The notes beneath the pieces were generated by a model. That model did not search any database, was not told where the DNA came from, and saw nothing but the letters and a program-made list of their open reading frames with translations. Shown here piece by piece: positions 27,946 through 37,337 of a DNA stretch of 64,000 nt. This stretch comes from Grimontia sedimenti (GTDB lineage Bacteria; Pseudomonadota; Gammaproteobacteria; Enterobacterales; Vibrionaceae): contig NZ_JAALDL010000004.1 in the NCBI RefSeq assembly GCF_011045095.1, positions 293,079-357,078 on the forward strand, written 5' to 3'. Both the position numbers and the translations under genes were made by a program. How positions within the stretch are numbered: position 1 is the first letter of the stretch; each line of letters begins with the position of its first letter.

Positions 27946-28209
27946 ATGCGTATCATGGCCGTTTGTAGCACAGGTCTGGGTTCTTCTTTCATGATCGAAA
28001 TGAAAGTGAAGGAAGTTATGCGTGAGTTGGGCGTTGAGGCAGAAGTGAACCACACCGATTTGGGTTCAGTGACGCCAGACATGGCGGATGTGTTCATCTG
28101 CACCCGCGATTTGGCAGACAGCATTCATGCCGGTGATGTGATTTCTATCCCTAACATCACTGACAAGAACGCAATGAAAGAACAGCTCGTCGCTTACATG
28201 AACCGTTAA
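27946..28209 (+). CDS. PTS sugar transporter subunit IIB (ascorbate/UlaB-like)
   Basis: An 87-aa small cytoplasmic IIB protein. The phospho-Cys6 is in the P-loop MAVCSTGLGSS. It takes phosphate from the IIA protein and phosphorylates the sugar during transport by IIC. GAGGG lies 6-7 nt before ATG 27946, 10 nt after the IIA stop. Confidence 0.92.
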   Translation: MRIMAVCSTGLGSSFMIEMKVKEVMRELGVEAEVNHTDLGSVTPDMADVFICTRDLADSIHAGDVISIPNITDKNAMKEQLVAYMNR

Positions 28210-28223
28210 TTGAGGGTTTCGCT

Positions 28224-29576
28224 ATGCTCGACTTCATCACTGACATTCTAAGTACACCTGCGATCCTCATCGGTATCGTGGCCCTGATTGGTCTTGCTAT
28301 CCAGAAAAAATCGAGCTCTGACGTGATCAAAGGCTCGATAAAAACTGTCCTGGGTTTCATCGTGATCGGCGGCGGTGCCGGCATCCTGGTGAGTGCTGTT
28401 ACCCCTATGGGTGTGCTGATGGAAGAAGGCTTCAACCTTCGCGGTGTCATCCCGAACAACGAAGCGATTTACGCCACAGCGATGGCGGACTTCGGCGCAG
28501 CAACGTCCATGATCATGGCGTTCGGTATGGTGGCGAACATCTTCTTTGCCCGTTTCAGTAAGTTCAAATACATCTTCCTGACGGGTCACCATACCCTGTA
28601 CATGGCATGTATGATTGCGATCATCCTGAGCGTGGCAGGCTTTAGCGGCGCATCTTTGGTGTTCCTGGGCTCGGTGTCTCTGGGCCTTATCATGGTGCTG
28701 TTCCCAGCCATGGCGCAGCCATTCATGCGTAAGATCACCGGCAGTGATGATGTGGCATTCGGTCACTTCTCTACCGTGGGTTACGTGGCTTCTGGCCTTG
28801 TCGGTAAGCTGGTCGGCAAAGGCTCTAAGAGCACCGAAGAGATGAATCTGCCGAAGAACCTGGTGTTCCTGCGTGACTCATCCATCTCTATCTCGCTGAC
28901 CATGGGTATCATCTATCTGATCCTCGTAATGGCAGCAGGCAGTGATTTCGTCACCGAAAACCTGAGTAACGGCCAGAACCCGATTGTTTACGCGATTCTG
29001 ACAGCTATCGGCTTCGCAGCGGGTGTGTTCGTTATCCTTCAGGGTGTACGTCTGGTACTCGCTGAGATCGTGCCGGCATTTACCGGTATTTCCCAAAAAC
29101 TGGTACCAAACGCGAAACCAGCGCTGGATTGTCCAATCGTATTCCCTTACGCACAAAACGCGGTACTGATTGGCTTCCTGTGTAGTTTCCTTGGCGGTCT
29201 GGTGAGCATGGGCGTGCTGGGTGTGATGGAGCTGACGCTTATCCTTCCGGGCGTGGTCCCTCACTTCTTCACCGGCGCAACGGCGGGCGTGTTCGGTAAC
29301 GCTACCGGTGGCCGTCGCGGCGCGGCAGTGGGCGCATTCATCAACGGTGTGGTCATTACCTTCCTGACCCTGTGGCTGCTGCCTGTACTGGGCGACCTGG
29401 GCTTTGCCAACACCACCTTCTCCGACTCTGACTTCGCTATCACAGGTATCTTCCTGGGCTATCTGGCGATGCTGGGCAAAGAGGCGGTCATTCTGGGTGT
29501 GGCAGCCGTTGCTGCACTGGTTCTGAGCACCAACTTCATCGGCAAGAAAACCGCCGAGACAGCAGAAAACATCTAA
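28224..29576 (+). CDS. PTS transporter subunit IIC (ascorbate/UlaA family)
   Basis: A 450-aa inner-membrane permease of the UlaA/SgaT family with about 10-11 hydrophobic segments. Family signatures include GFNLRGVIPNNEA, FLTGHHTLYMACM (substrate-site His pair) and TGATAGVFGNATGGRRGA. Enzymes of this family import L-ascorbate in E. coli. Here the ula catabolic genes are absent and transketolase genes follow, so the substrate is probably another pentose- or pentitol-like compound. It starts 14 nt after IIB. Confidence 0.9.
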   Translation: MLDFITDILSTPAILIGIVALIGLAIQKKSSSDVIKGSIKTVLGFIVIGGGAGILVSAVTPMGVLMEEGFNLRGVIPNNEAIYATAMADFGAATSMIMAFGMVANIFFARFSKFKYIFLTGHHTLYMACMIAIILSVAGFSGASLVFLGSVSLGLIMVLFPAMAQPFMRKITGSDDVAFGHFSTVGYVASGLVGKLVGKGSKSTEEMNLPKNLVFLRDSSISISLTMGIIYLILVMAAGSDFVTENLSNGQNPIVYAILTAIGFAAGVFVILQGVRLVLAEIVPAFTGISQKLVPNAKPALDCPIVFPYAQNAVLIGFLCSFLGGLVSMGVLGVMELTLILPGVVPHFFTGATAGVFGNATGGRRGAAVGAFINGVVITFLTLWLLPVLGDLGFANTTFSDSDFAITGIFLGYLAMLGKEAVILGVAAVAALVLSTNFIGKKTAETAENI

Positions 29577-29583
29577 TTTCAGC

Positions 29584-29604
29584 GCGGGCTGACCACCAGC
29601 CCGC
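29584..29604 (+). other. intra-operon hairpin between IIC and transketolase genes
   Basis: A GCGGGCTG/CAGCCCGC stem with an ACCAC loop is followed by a pyrimidine run lacking consecutive T. It may act as a partial attenuator or as a 3' end stabiliser for the transporter segment. Confidence 0.5.
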
Positions 29605-29628
29605 CCTTCTCTTTCTCCCGAGGTAACT

Positions 29629-30465
29629 ATGCAATCTTTACTCGATCTGCGTCAGATTGAGGCCTTCAATCTGTCCATCAAAAAAGAAATGGCAAAGGCT
29701 TTACTGAACATGGGTTACGGACACTTTGGCGGCTGCCTGTCTGTCACTGAAACACTGGCTTGTCTCTACGGTCGCTACCTGAAGCACGATCCTGCGACCC
29801 CGAAAATGCAAGACCGTGATTTGTTTGTGCTGTCTAAGGGCCATGCGGGTCCTGCGCTTTACGCAACTCTCGCCCTTCGCGGTTTCTTCGATATCGAATG
29901 GCTGAAAACCATCAACGGTAACGGCACTAACCTGCCAAGCCATGCGGATATGAACAAAACACCGGGCGTGGATATGACAACCGGCTCTCTGGGTCAGGGC
30001 ATCTCGTGTGCTGCCGGTATGGCGGCGGGCACCGAATCAACGGTTTACACCATCGTCGGTGACGGCGAGCTTCAGGAAGGTCAGTGCTGGGAAGCGGCGC
30101 AATTTGCCGCACACCACAAGCTGTCGAATCTGGTGGTGTTTGTCGACAACAACAAGCGCCAGCTTGATGGCTACATCGACGAGATTCAGGCGTCGTTCGA
30201 TCTTCGCGAGAAGTTCGCTTCCTTCGGTTTCAACGCCATTGATGTCGACGGTAAGAGTGTCGAAGCCATCTGCGCCGCAATTGAAACCGCGCAGGCTGAA
30301 ACTGAGCGCCCAACCGCCATCATTCTCGATACCGAAAAAGGCCAGGGCATGCCAACCGTGGAAGCGATTGAAGCCAACCACCATTTGCGTTTAGACGACA
30401 ACCTGCGCGCAGCCATTGAAGCTGACATTGCCATGCTGGAACAAAAAATCGAGGAGCTGAAATGA
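29629..30465 (+). CDS. transketolase, N-terminal subunit
   Basis: A 278-aa thiamine-pyrophosphate-binding half of a split transketolase. The TPP/Mg motif is GDGELQEGQCWEAAQ...FVDNNK. LSKGHAGPALYATLALRG and GSLGQGISCAAGMA are classic N-half segments. It needs the C-terminal subunit encoded next. GAGG precedes the ATG. Linkage to a sugar PTS suggests that it processes the imported sugar phosphate by two-carbon transfer. Confidence 0.92.
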   Translation: MQSLLDLRQIEAFNLSIKKEMAKALLNMGYGHFGGCLSVTETLACLYGRYLKHDPATPKMQDRDLFVLSKGHAGPALYATLALRGFFDIEWLKTINGNGTNLPSHADMNKTPGVDMTTGSLGQGISCAAGMAAGTESTVYTIVGDGELQEGQCWEAAQFAAHHKLSNLVVFVDNNKRQLDGYIDEIQASFDLREKFASFGFNAIDVDGKSVEAICAAIETAQAETERPTAIILDTEKGQGMPTVEAIEANHHLRLDDNLRAAIEADIAMLEQKIEELK

Positions 30466-31400
30466 GCAAAGAACTTCGCGTTATCCATGCTGAAATGCTG
30501 ATGGAACTGGCTGAGCAACATGACAATGTGATGGTGCTGGAAGCCGACCTTGCAGGCAGCGTAAGCACCAAAAAATTCGCGGACGCTTTCCCGAATAACT
30601 TCCTGAACTGTGGTATTGCCGAAGCCAACATGATTGGTGTGGCATCCGGCCTTTCAGCGGTTGGCAAAGTGCCCTTCGTTCACTCGTTTGGTTGCTTCGC
30701 CACCCGTCGTTGTTACGATCAGATTTTCCTTGCAGGCGGCTACGCAGGCCAACATATCAATATCTTCGGCAGTGATGCAGGCGTAACCGCGGTCACCAAC
30801 GGTGGTACCCACATGCCGTTTGAAGACACAGGCTTGATGCGCTTGGTGCCGAATGCGACCGTGATTGATGTGTCAGATGAATCGGTGCTTCGCGCAGCGA
30901 TGCGTTATGCCTACGAGCACAAAGGGGTGAACTACATCCGCTCTACCCGCAAAGATTTACCAGCGATTTATGCCTCGGAAGATGAGATTGAAATCGGTAA
31001 GGGTAACCTTTTGAAAGAAGGTGCGGAGCTTACCCTCGTCGCGGCGGGTATCTGTGTGCATGACGCGCTGGAAGCCGCTGAGAAAATCGAAGCTAACACA
31101 GGTAAAACTGTTGCGGTTATCGACATGCACACCATCAAACCGCTGGATACCGAGCTTTTGATTGCAGAGGCGCGTAAGACGGGCCGTGTGGTGACGATTG
31201 AAAACCACAATGTGATTGGTGGTCTGGGTGATGCGGTGGCTTCTGAACTGCTCTCTGGTGGCGTTGCACTGCAAAGTTTCCATAAGCTTGGCGTGCAGGA
31301 GCAATACGGTCAGGTGGGCTCACTCGATTTTCTGAAAGATGCTTATGGCATCAGCGCCGAACGCATTGCGGATTTCTGCACCAGCTTGCTAAGCGCTTAG
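30462..31400 (+). CDS. transketolase, C-terminal subunit
   Basis: A 312-aa pyrimidine-binding half plus C-terminal domain. The activating Glu lies in NCGIAEANMIGVASGL, the pyrimidine-binding region contains HSFGCFATRR, and the C-terminal domain has VIDMHTIKPLD. Its ATG overlaps the stop of the N-subunit by 4 nt (ATGA), giving coupled translation of equal amounts. The active site forms between the two chains. Confidence 0.92.
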   Translation: MSKELRVIHAEMLMELAEQHDNVMVLEADLAGSVSTKKFADAFPNNFLNCGIAEANMIGVASGLSAVGKVPFVHSFGCFATRRCYDQIFLAGGYAGQHINIFGSDAGVTAVTNGGTHMPFEDTGLMRLVPNATVIDVSDESVLRAAMRYAYEHKGVNYIRSTRKDLPAIYASEDEIEIGKGNLLKEGAELTLVAAGICVHDALEAAEKIEANTGKTVAVIDMHTIKPLDTELLIAEARKTGRVVTIENHNVIGGLGDAVASELLSGGVALQSFHKLGVQEQYGQVGSLDFLKDAYGISAERIADFCTSLLSA

Positions 31401-31462
31401 CCCTCAACCGTCGCGCTACGCAAGCGACAGTTTGTATTCACCTAGCGATAACATAAACTAAG

Positions 31463-31488
31463 CGGCGGATCAGGGATCCGCCGTTTTT
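31463..31488 (+). terminator. terminator of the PTS-transketolase operon
   Basis: A CGGCGGATC/GATCCGCCG stem with an AGG loop is followed by TTTTT. Confidence 0.9.
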
Positions 31489-31559
31489 AGATCTGCAAAC
31501 TAAAAACACTCAATAACATTGCAGTCAGTCGGCTAATAAATAACGAAAAAAGAGACGCT

Positions 31560-32288
31560 ATGACGTTTAAAGTGACAGGGAAGCAACAAGAAGTCATCGA
31601 CTTCATTGAGCGCAAAATCGCGAGCGCTAACCTCTCCCCCGGTGACAAGCTGGATACCGAAGCGGGTATCGCCAAACACCTGGGCTTTACGCGCGTGACC
31701 GTGCGTGAAGCCACCCGCTATCTGGTCGAGCAAGGCATGGTTTATCGCGTTAAAGGCTCCGGTCTTTATGTGGGTTCTGGCCAAGCAGCGCCAAGTGGCA
31801 ATTTCCATGTGCTTTCCCCCTTTGATGAACAGGCCCAGAAATCAGGCCAAAGCGCAGTAAGACGCGTGATTTCCAGCGCCATTATCGAAGTGCCGAATGT
31901 GCAAATCGCCCACGCCCTTCGTATCAAACCCAATGAAAAGGTTTACTACATCGAGCGTTTGATGAGCTTTGGCAACATGCCAGTGTCTTTTGAGCAAACC
32001 CATATCCCGGTCGCCGTTTGCGATGGCTTTGAGTTTAACCAGATTGAACATTCAAAATACGGCTACATGGAGCAGATGACAGGCAAGAAAGTACAGACCC
32101 GCGAACAGGATATTTCCGCCTTTAATCTGCGGGACTCAGAGCTGGCAGAGCTTCTCAATGTCGATGAAGGACAGGCCATGATCGAGCTTCGCGAAGTGGT
32201 CTCATTTGATGATGGCATCCCCTTCGAGTACACCATCGCCACAATTAACAGTGATTTGTTTAATATTCATCAAGTTACACAACGTTAG
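31560..32288 (+). CDS. GntR family regulator with UTRA domain
   Basis: A 242-aa transcription factor of the HutC subfamily. The winged helix is at about residues 8-70 (GDKLDTEAGIAKHLGFTRVTVREAT) and the UTRA ligand domain at about 85-235 (RIKPNEKVYYIERLM, PVSFEQTHIP). UTRA domains usually bind a sugar phosphate or related metabolite. It is a separate transcript after the PTS-transketolase terminator, same strand, and most likely represses that operon through the TGTATAGACA site at 27450. Confidence 0.88.
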   Translation: MTFKVTGKQQEVIDFIERKIASANLSPGDKLDTEAGIAKHLGFTRVTVREATRYLVEQGMVYRVKGSGLYVGSGQAAPSGNFHVLSPFDEQAQKSGQSAVRRVISSAIIEVPNVQIAHALRIKPNEKVYYIERLMSFGNMPVSFEQTHIPVAVCDGFEFNQIEHSKYGYMEQMTGKKVQTREQDISAFNLRDSELAELLNVDEGQAMIELREVVSFDDGIPFEYTIATINSDLFNIHQVTQR

Positions 32289-32301
32289 CACTTACTTTCC
32301 C

Positions 32302-32326
32302 ACCAGCTCCGTTCTGGGGCTGGTTT
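32302..32326 (+). terminator. terminator after the GntR gene
   Basis: An ACCAGCTCC/GGGGCTGGT stem (one G-T pair) with a GTTCT loop is followed by a short TTT. Confidence 0.65.
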
Positions 32327-32421
32327 ACCGCATTGTGTTCGCCCTTATCTCACTGGAAAAACACCCATCTCATTTCTAATCTTTGATGAGGCATTGAAGG
32401 TCTTTTCGGGCGGAGAAAACA

Positions 32422-34531
32422 ATGAGATACCTCTTTACACTCACGACATTGTTACTGCTGCTAAATGGCTGTGATAACCGTGAGGTTTCCAATCCAGACT
32501 CAAGTCACGAAATAAAGTCCCAGACCCTCACCCTGGCAATTTCCAGCCATCAAGACAGCGCCAGCGCTGAGGCTTCGCGTTATTTCGCTGCTTTGGTTGA
32601 AAAGAAAACGCAAGGCGCAATAAAAATAGAACTGCTAGGTCAAAACCATGGCGCAAGCGAGCGGGAGCTGTTGGCCGCCGTGCAGAAAGGAGATATAGAC
32701 TTTATCGTCATTCCCAGTGCCAAAGTCAGCTACCTCTCACGACCACTGGAACTGTTTGATGTGCCCTACATGTTCGAAAGTCAGGAGCAACTCTTGCGTG
32801 TTTATCGCAGCATCAGTGCACAAAAGCTCCTTTCTGATCTCAGTGTTCACGGTATATCAGGGCTGGCTTACTGGGATGGGGGGTTCAAGCAGATAGTGAC
32901 GGATTTCCCTCTGCGTAAACCTGAAGACTTTCAAAAACGCCGCTTTCGCACCATGGAAAGTACCGTGTTACGTCAACAGTTTGAAAAATGGGGAGCCATC
33001 TCTATCCCGATTGCCGAAAACAGGTTGAAGCCGCATTTAAAGCCGGAGACATTGATGGTGAGGAGTGCACACCGGATGAAGTTATTCAGCACACAGAGAC
33101 TGCACTTCCCATCTCCCTGACCAATCACGGTCATCTCACTCAATTACTTCTGATGTCCACCAAAGTCCGAGACAGTCTGCCTTCGCACCTTGTTGCCGCT
33201 ATCGAAAAATCCGCCGGCGCTGCGACTGCATTGCAATACGACGTAGCAAAGAAGAAGTCAGAGGCGGCATTGGCGGAACTGAAAAAGCAAGGCCGCCTGC
33301 AAACGCCTCCATTCGAACTGACCGATGCCATGCGTCAAGCCCATAAACCCCTGCTCGAGCAAAATAGGGAGCACTTTGGCACCGCATTGGTCGAGCAATT
33401 TCTTCAAGCGCGTGAAGATTGGACCAACCCACATCCTACCGATTTGCTCGTAGCGTTGGATGCCGACCTTTCAGGAGGCTCAGCGATATCAGGACTTTCT
33501 ATCAGGCGCGGGATTGAACTCGCACTGGAAGAAATCAACGCCAATGGCGGTATTCTCGGCAAACAGGTGAAGTTGGTCGCCCGCGATAACTCCATGGTGC
33601 CGTCACGCGGATTGGACAACATCGAAGTGTTCTCCAAACTCCCAAACCTGCTCGCTGTATTCAGTGGCATCAGCAGCCCCGTGGTGCTGGCGGAGTTAGA
33701 TATGCTGCACGAGCGCAAGATATTGATGCTGGCACCATGGCAGCCGCGACGCCCATTGTCAGTAACAAGAGAGACCCCAATTTTGTCTTCCGGGTCTCTG
33801 TCAGGGATGAATACGCCGCACAATTCTTGCTGGAAGGCGCACTCGACGTGTCCGACAAGATTGGATTTCTTCTGGTCAACAATGGTTGGGGACGCAGTAA
33901 TTTTGAAGGACTGACCAAGCAAATGAATAAGCGTTCACTTCCACCCATTCAAATCGAATGGTTTGATTGGGGGGAGCAAAGCATGCGTTCAAAAGTCGAT
34001 AGCTTGGTCAAAAAAGGCGCAGAAGCCATTATTTTTGTTGGGAACGCTGTCGAAGGCGAAAAGTTTGTCACTCACCTCGCCAAGTATCCAAACCCGCCAG
34101 TGGTTTTCTCCCATTGGGGGATCACAGGCTCTGAGTTTGCCAGCCGTTCACAAAAAGCACTCCAATCCGTTGATCTTCGGGTGCTCCAAACCTTTTCCTT
34201 CGTTGACAATAACAACCCCACCGCCAAATCCTTCGTCGCGCGCTATCACAGCAAATACGGCACCCAAAAGGCGTCGGATATTTACGCCCCCTCTGGCACC
34301 GCACATGCGTATGACTTGATGCACATGCTAGCCATTGCCGCAGAACGTGCAGGCACTATCGATATGTCTGAGATTCAAAAAGCACTGACACAGCTTGAGC
34401 AGTATAACGGGTTGATGAAAGCGTATCGGGCGCCATTCAAAAACGGTAATCAGGATGCCCTTTCAGTCGAAGACTATTTGTTTGCCTACTACAAAGAGGG
34501 GAGTTTGCGCCCCATGGAGACTGAACGCTGA
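32422..34531 (+). pseudogene. fused TRAP-type / Leu-Ile-Val-type solute-binding lipoprotein, two apparent frameshifts
   Basis: Lipoprotein signal ending LLNGC. The first domain (from 32422) is a DctP-like TRAP binding fold; the second (from about 33430) is a type I periplasmic binding fold of the Leu/Ile/Val class (ISGLSIRRGIELALEEINANGG). Three consecutive frames carry it: 32422 to about 33017, about 33020 to 33738, and about 33741 to 34531. Adding one A at 33017-33020 gives ...AEKQVEAAFKAGDIDG, and one G at 33739-33740 gives ...APWAAATPIV, restoring a single protein of about 700 aa. No transporter genes are nearby. It ends 1 nt into the histidine kinase gene and so is probably the sensing partner of that kinase. 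Confidence 0.78.
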
Positions 34532-36954
34532 TGGCTGCCAAAACAAGCATCGCTAATCGGTTTTCAAAACTGATCCTGTCCCTGTTGATTACGTTTCTTT
34601 TATTGGTTGTCGGCGCAACAACGGTGATGGAGCTATTCCGCATTGAGCGCCAACTGCAGGATAAACTCCACGCACAGGCATTTAACGTACTGAGCGTACT
34701 CAATCTTCAACTGTCTACCCAGCAACGTGCCGTATCCAGAACTGCCCAAAGCCAGTTATCCATAAACAGCTTGATTGACCTTGGCGGAGGACGTTACTAC
34801 TTCGAACACGCACTGGAAGATTTGACCCTCTATACCGCCATCGAAGAAGCACACCTTTTTGATTATGCCGGGCAGTTTCTTCATATGGATGATGAAGCCG
34901 CCACATGGTTTACCCCACTTTTAGTCACCGAAACCCTCACGACAGGGCTGGGCGAGATCAAGTTCCATGATGGCAGCTTTTTTATTATCGAGCCCATTAA
35001 ATACTACGGCGCAGTTCAGGGTGGAATTATTGCCAAAATTGATCCCAACGTTCTCATTGCCCCCGTTCTTGATAACATTGAATACAGCCACGAGCTCAAA
35101 ATCAACCAACGCTGGCGCATATCTGCTGGAGATGTTATTGCTCCTGGCATTACCGTTGTCATGCCCCCCCCAAGCAACATGGCGCTCAGCGAGTTCGATA
35201 TTTCCATTACCTTGAACCAACCCTATAAGGCATTGTTGGGTGGAATCTCTCCCTGGCTGACCAGTTTCAGTGTCCTAGCTTTGATTGCCTTACTGCCGAT
35301 GATTGTCATTACACGCCGGATTGGGCAAAAGATGGCAAACCCCATTATTGAACTAGCAGATGAAGTCAAAGCCGCTAAGTATCCGGTAAGAACACAAGTT
35401 TCTGATCTTGAACTGACCACACTGGCTGATGCATTCAACCAAGCCACGTTAGAAATCAAACGGATCAATGAAATCAATCTGCAAGAAGAACGGCAATCCG
35501 GTCAAAATCAATTGTCAGCGATTGTCGACACCGTTGTTGATGCCATTATCACTATTGATTCGAAAGGCCATATTGCGACCTTCAACCCGGCGGCTGAGGG
35601 CCTGTTTGGTTACCGGGCAGAAGAAGTCATTGGTCACAAAGTCAACATGCTGATGCCGGAAAATTTCGCTTCCCAACACGACACTTATCTCAACAATTAC
35701 CTGTCAGGAAAACGTGCAAAGGTTATTGGCGTGGGGCGTGAAGTAACGGCCAAGCGTAAAGATGGCAACATCTTCCCGGCTGAGCTTTCTGTCAGTGAAA
35801 TGCAGGTGTCCGGAAATAAAATGTTCACGGGTGTTGTACGTGATATCACCCAAAGGAAAAAAGGCGAGGCCTTAAAAAGCAAGTTTGTTGCCACGGTGAG
35901 CCATGAGCTTCGCACCCCACTCACTTCCATTCGGGGGGCGCTTGGTCTGATCCTCGGTAAGTTCACCGATGAGCTTCCGCCCAAAACCCACAAAATGCTG
36001 ACACTTGCGCTCCGCAACTGTGAACGCCTGACTCTGCTTATTAACGATATTCTGGATATCGAAAAACTAGAGTCCGACCAAATGGTGTACACCTTCCACC
36101 GAAATAACCTCTACAGCATCATTACCCGCTCTTTAGAAGACAACGAAGGGTATGCAAGACAGCACAAGGTCTCGTTGGCATTTCATGCCGACATTGAAAA
36201 TGCCTATATCAATGCCGATTCGACAAGGCTTCAGCAGGTGATGGCAAACCTGCTTTCCAATGCCATTAAATACTCCAGCGCCGAAAGTACCGTGACCGTT
36301 TCTCTTTCCCTTCAAGGCAAAGCCTATCGGGTAGAAGTGACAGATACCGGTGCAGGTATTCCCGCTGAGTTTCATCAGCAGATCTTCGAACGTTTTTCCC
36401 AGGCAGATAGCTCTGATACCCGCCAAGTTGGAGGCACTGGCCTAGGGCTGGCGATTACCAAATCCATCATTGAAGCCCATAAAGGTAACATCGACTTTTT
36501 CTCCACACTGGGCGAAGGTTCGACCTTCTTCTTCACCCTTCCTAGCGATAGTGCACAACCAAACAATCAGCGACGCCAAAGCGGCAGACTCCCTGCCTTT
36601 CAAATACTGTTTGTGGGATCGGATGATCAGCTGATTGGCGATCTCAGGAATCAGTTCTATCCCGAGTGCGAAATATCAACCGCAGAATCGGTATCGCGAG
36701 CCAATCTGGCGTTAGGCCAGCAACCCTTTGAGCTCGCGTTAGTGGAATATCCCTTCCCGGAGCCTCTGGATAAGTTGATGGATCAACTCAGTCGTCGTCA
36801 TATCCCTGTTGTTCTACTCACCCACGGGGAACAGGATGTGCCCGATCTCGATATCGTGATCGCCGCCCACAGTATTGATACTCTGAACATCAACAGTCTT
36901 AAATCCGAACTGCGTCTTATACTTAAGAAAAGATTTCCCAGAGAGGCGATGTAA
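34531..36954 (+). CDS. membrane sensor histidine kinase (HAMP-PAS-HisKA-HATPase with degenerate receiver)
   Basis: An 807-aa inner-membrane kinase. TM1 is at about residues 12-32, followed by a periplasmic sensor region, TM2 (about 250-270) and a HAMP-like linker. A PAS domain (about 325-440, IVDTVVDAIITIDSKG) follows, then the H-box SHELRTPLTSIRG with His458. The ATP-binding domain has N-box NLLSNAIKYSS, G1 DTGAGIP and G2 GGTGLGLAI. The last 120 residues look like a receiver lacking the phospho-Asp. Its start overlaps the binding-lipoprotein stop and its stop overlaps the next start, so the four genes form one operon. Confidence 0.9.
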   Translation: MAAKTSIANRFSKLILSLLITFLLLVVGATTVMELFRIERQLQDKLHAQAFNVLSVLNLQLSTQQRAVSRTAQSQLSINSLIDLGGGRYYFEHALEDLTLYTAIEEAHLFDYAGQFLHMDDEAATWFTPLLVTETLTTGLGEIKFHDGSFFIIEPIKYYGAVQGGIIAKIDPNVLIAPVLDNIEYSHELKINQRWRISAGDVIAPGITVVMPPPSNMALSEFDISITLNQPYKALLGGISPWLTSFSVLALIALLPMIVITRRIGQKMANPIIELADEVKAAKYPVRTQVSDLELTTLADAFNQATLEIKRINEINLQEERQSGQNQLSAIVDTVVDAIITIDSKGHIATFNPAAEGLFGYRAEEVIGHKVNMLMPENFASQHDTYLNNYLSGKRAKVIGVGREVTAKRKDGNIFPAELSVSEMQVSGNKMFTGVVRDITQRKKGEALKSKFVATVSHELRTPLTSIRGALGLILGKFTDELPPKTHKMLTLALRNCERLTLLINDILDIEKLESDQMVYTFHRNNLYSIITRSLEDNEGYARQHKVSLAFHADIENAYINADSTRLQQVMANLLSNAIKYSSAESTVTVSLSLQGKAYRVEVTDTGAGIPAEFHQQIFERFSQADSSDTRQVGGTGLGLAITKSIIEAHKGNIDFFSTLGEGSTFFFTLPSDSAQPNNQRRQSGRLPAFQILFVGSDDQLIGDLRNQFYPECEISTAESVSRANLALGQQPFELALVEYPFPEPLDKLMDQLSRRHIPVVLLTHGEQDVPDLDIVIAAHSIDTLNINSLKSELRLILKKRFPREAM

Positions 36955-37337
36955 TGGATAAGCCAATTACCGTACTTTACGTTGAAGATGATGAAGATAT
37001 ACGTGATGTGGCAGAGCTCGCGCTGGAAGGTGACGACTTTATCCTTTTGTCATGTGAGTGTGGCGATGTGGCGCTCGAAAAGGCAGCGTTATCAAGCCCT
37101 GATCTATTGCTTTTGGATGTGATGATGCCAGACATGGATGGCCCCACCACGCTCAAACGGTTAAGAACCATACCACACCTTGAAAGTACACCCGCTATCT
37201 TTATGACCGCCAAGGTGCAGCCTGCGGAAGTGAAAGCGTATCACGAGTACGGCGCCATCGGGGTCATCAGCAAACCTTTCGATCCCATGTTACTGGCAGA
37301 TGAAATCATGAAATTAATGGAAAGGCGCAGTGTATGA
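36954..37337 (+). CDS. single-domain response regulator
   Basis: A 127-aa stand-alone receiver with no output domain. The acidic pocket is E11-D12-D13, the phospho-acceptor Asp55 is in LLLLDVMMPDMDG, and the conserved Lys is in ISKPFDP. The likely role is a phosphate shuttle between the upstream kinase and the Hpt domain of the downstream cyclase. It overlaps the kinase stop by 1 nt and the cyclase start by 4 nt. Confidence 0.92.
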   Translation: MDKPITVLYVEDDEDIRDVAELALEGDDFILLSCECGDVALEKAALSSPDLLLLDVMMPDMDGPTTLKRLRTIPHLESTPAIFMTAKVQPAEVKAYHEYGAIGVISKPFDPMLLADEIMKLMERRSV

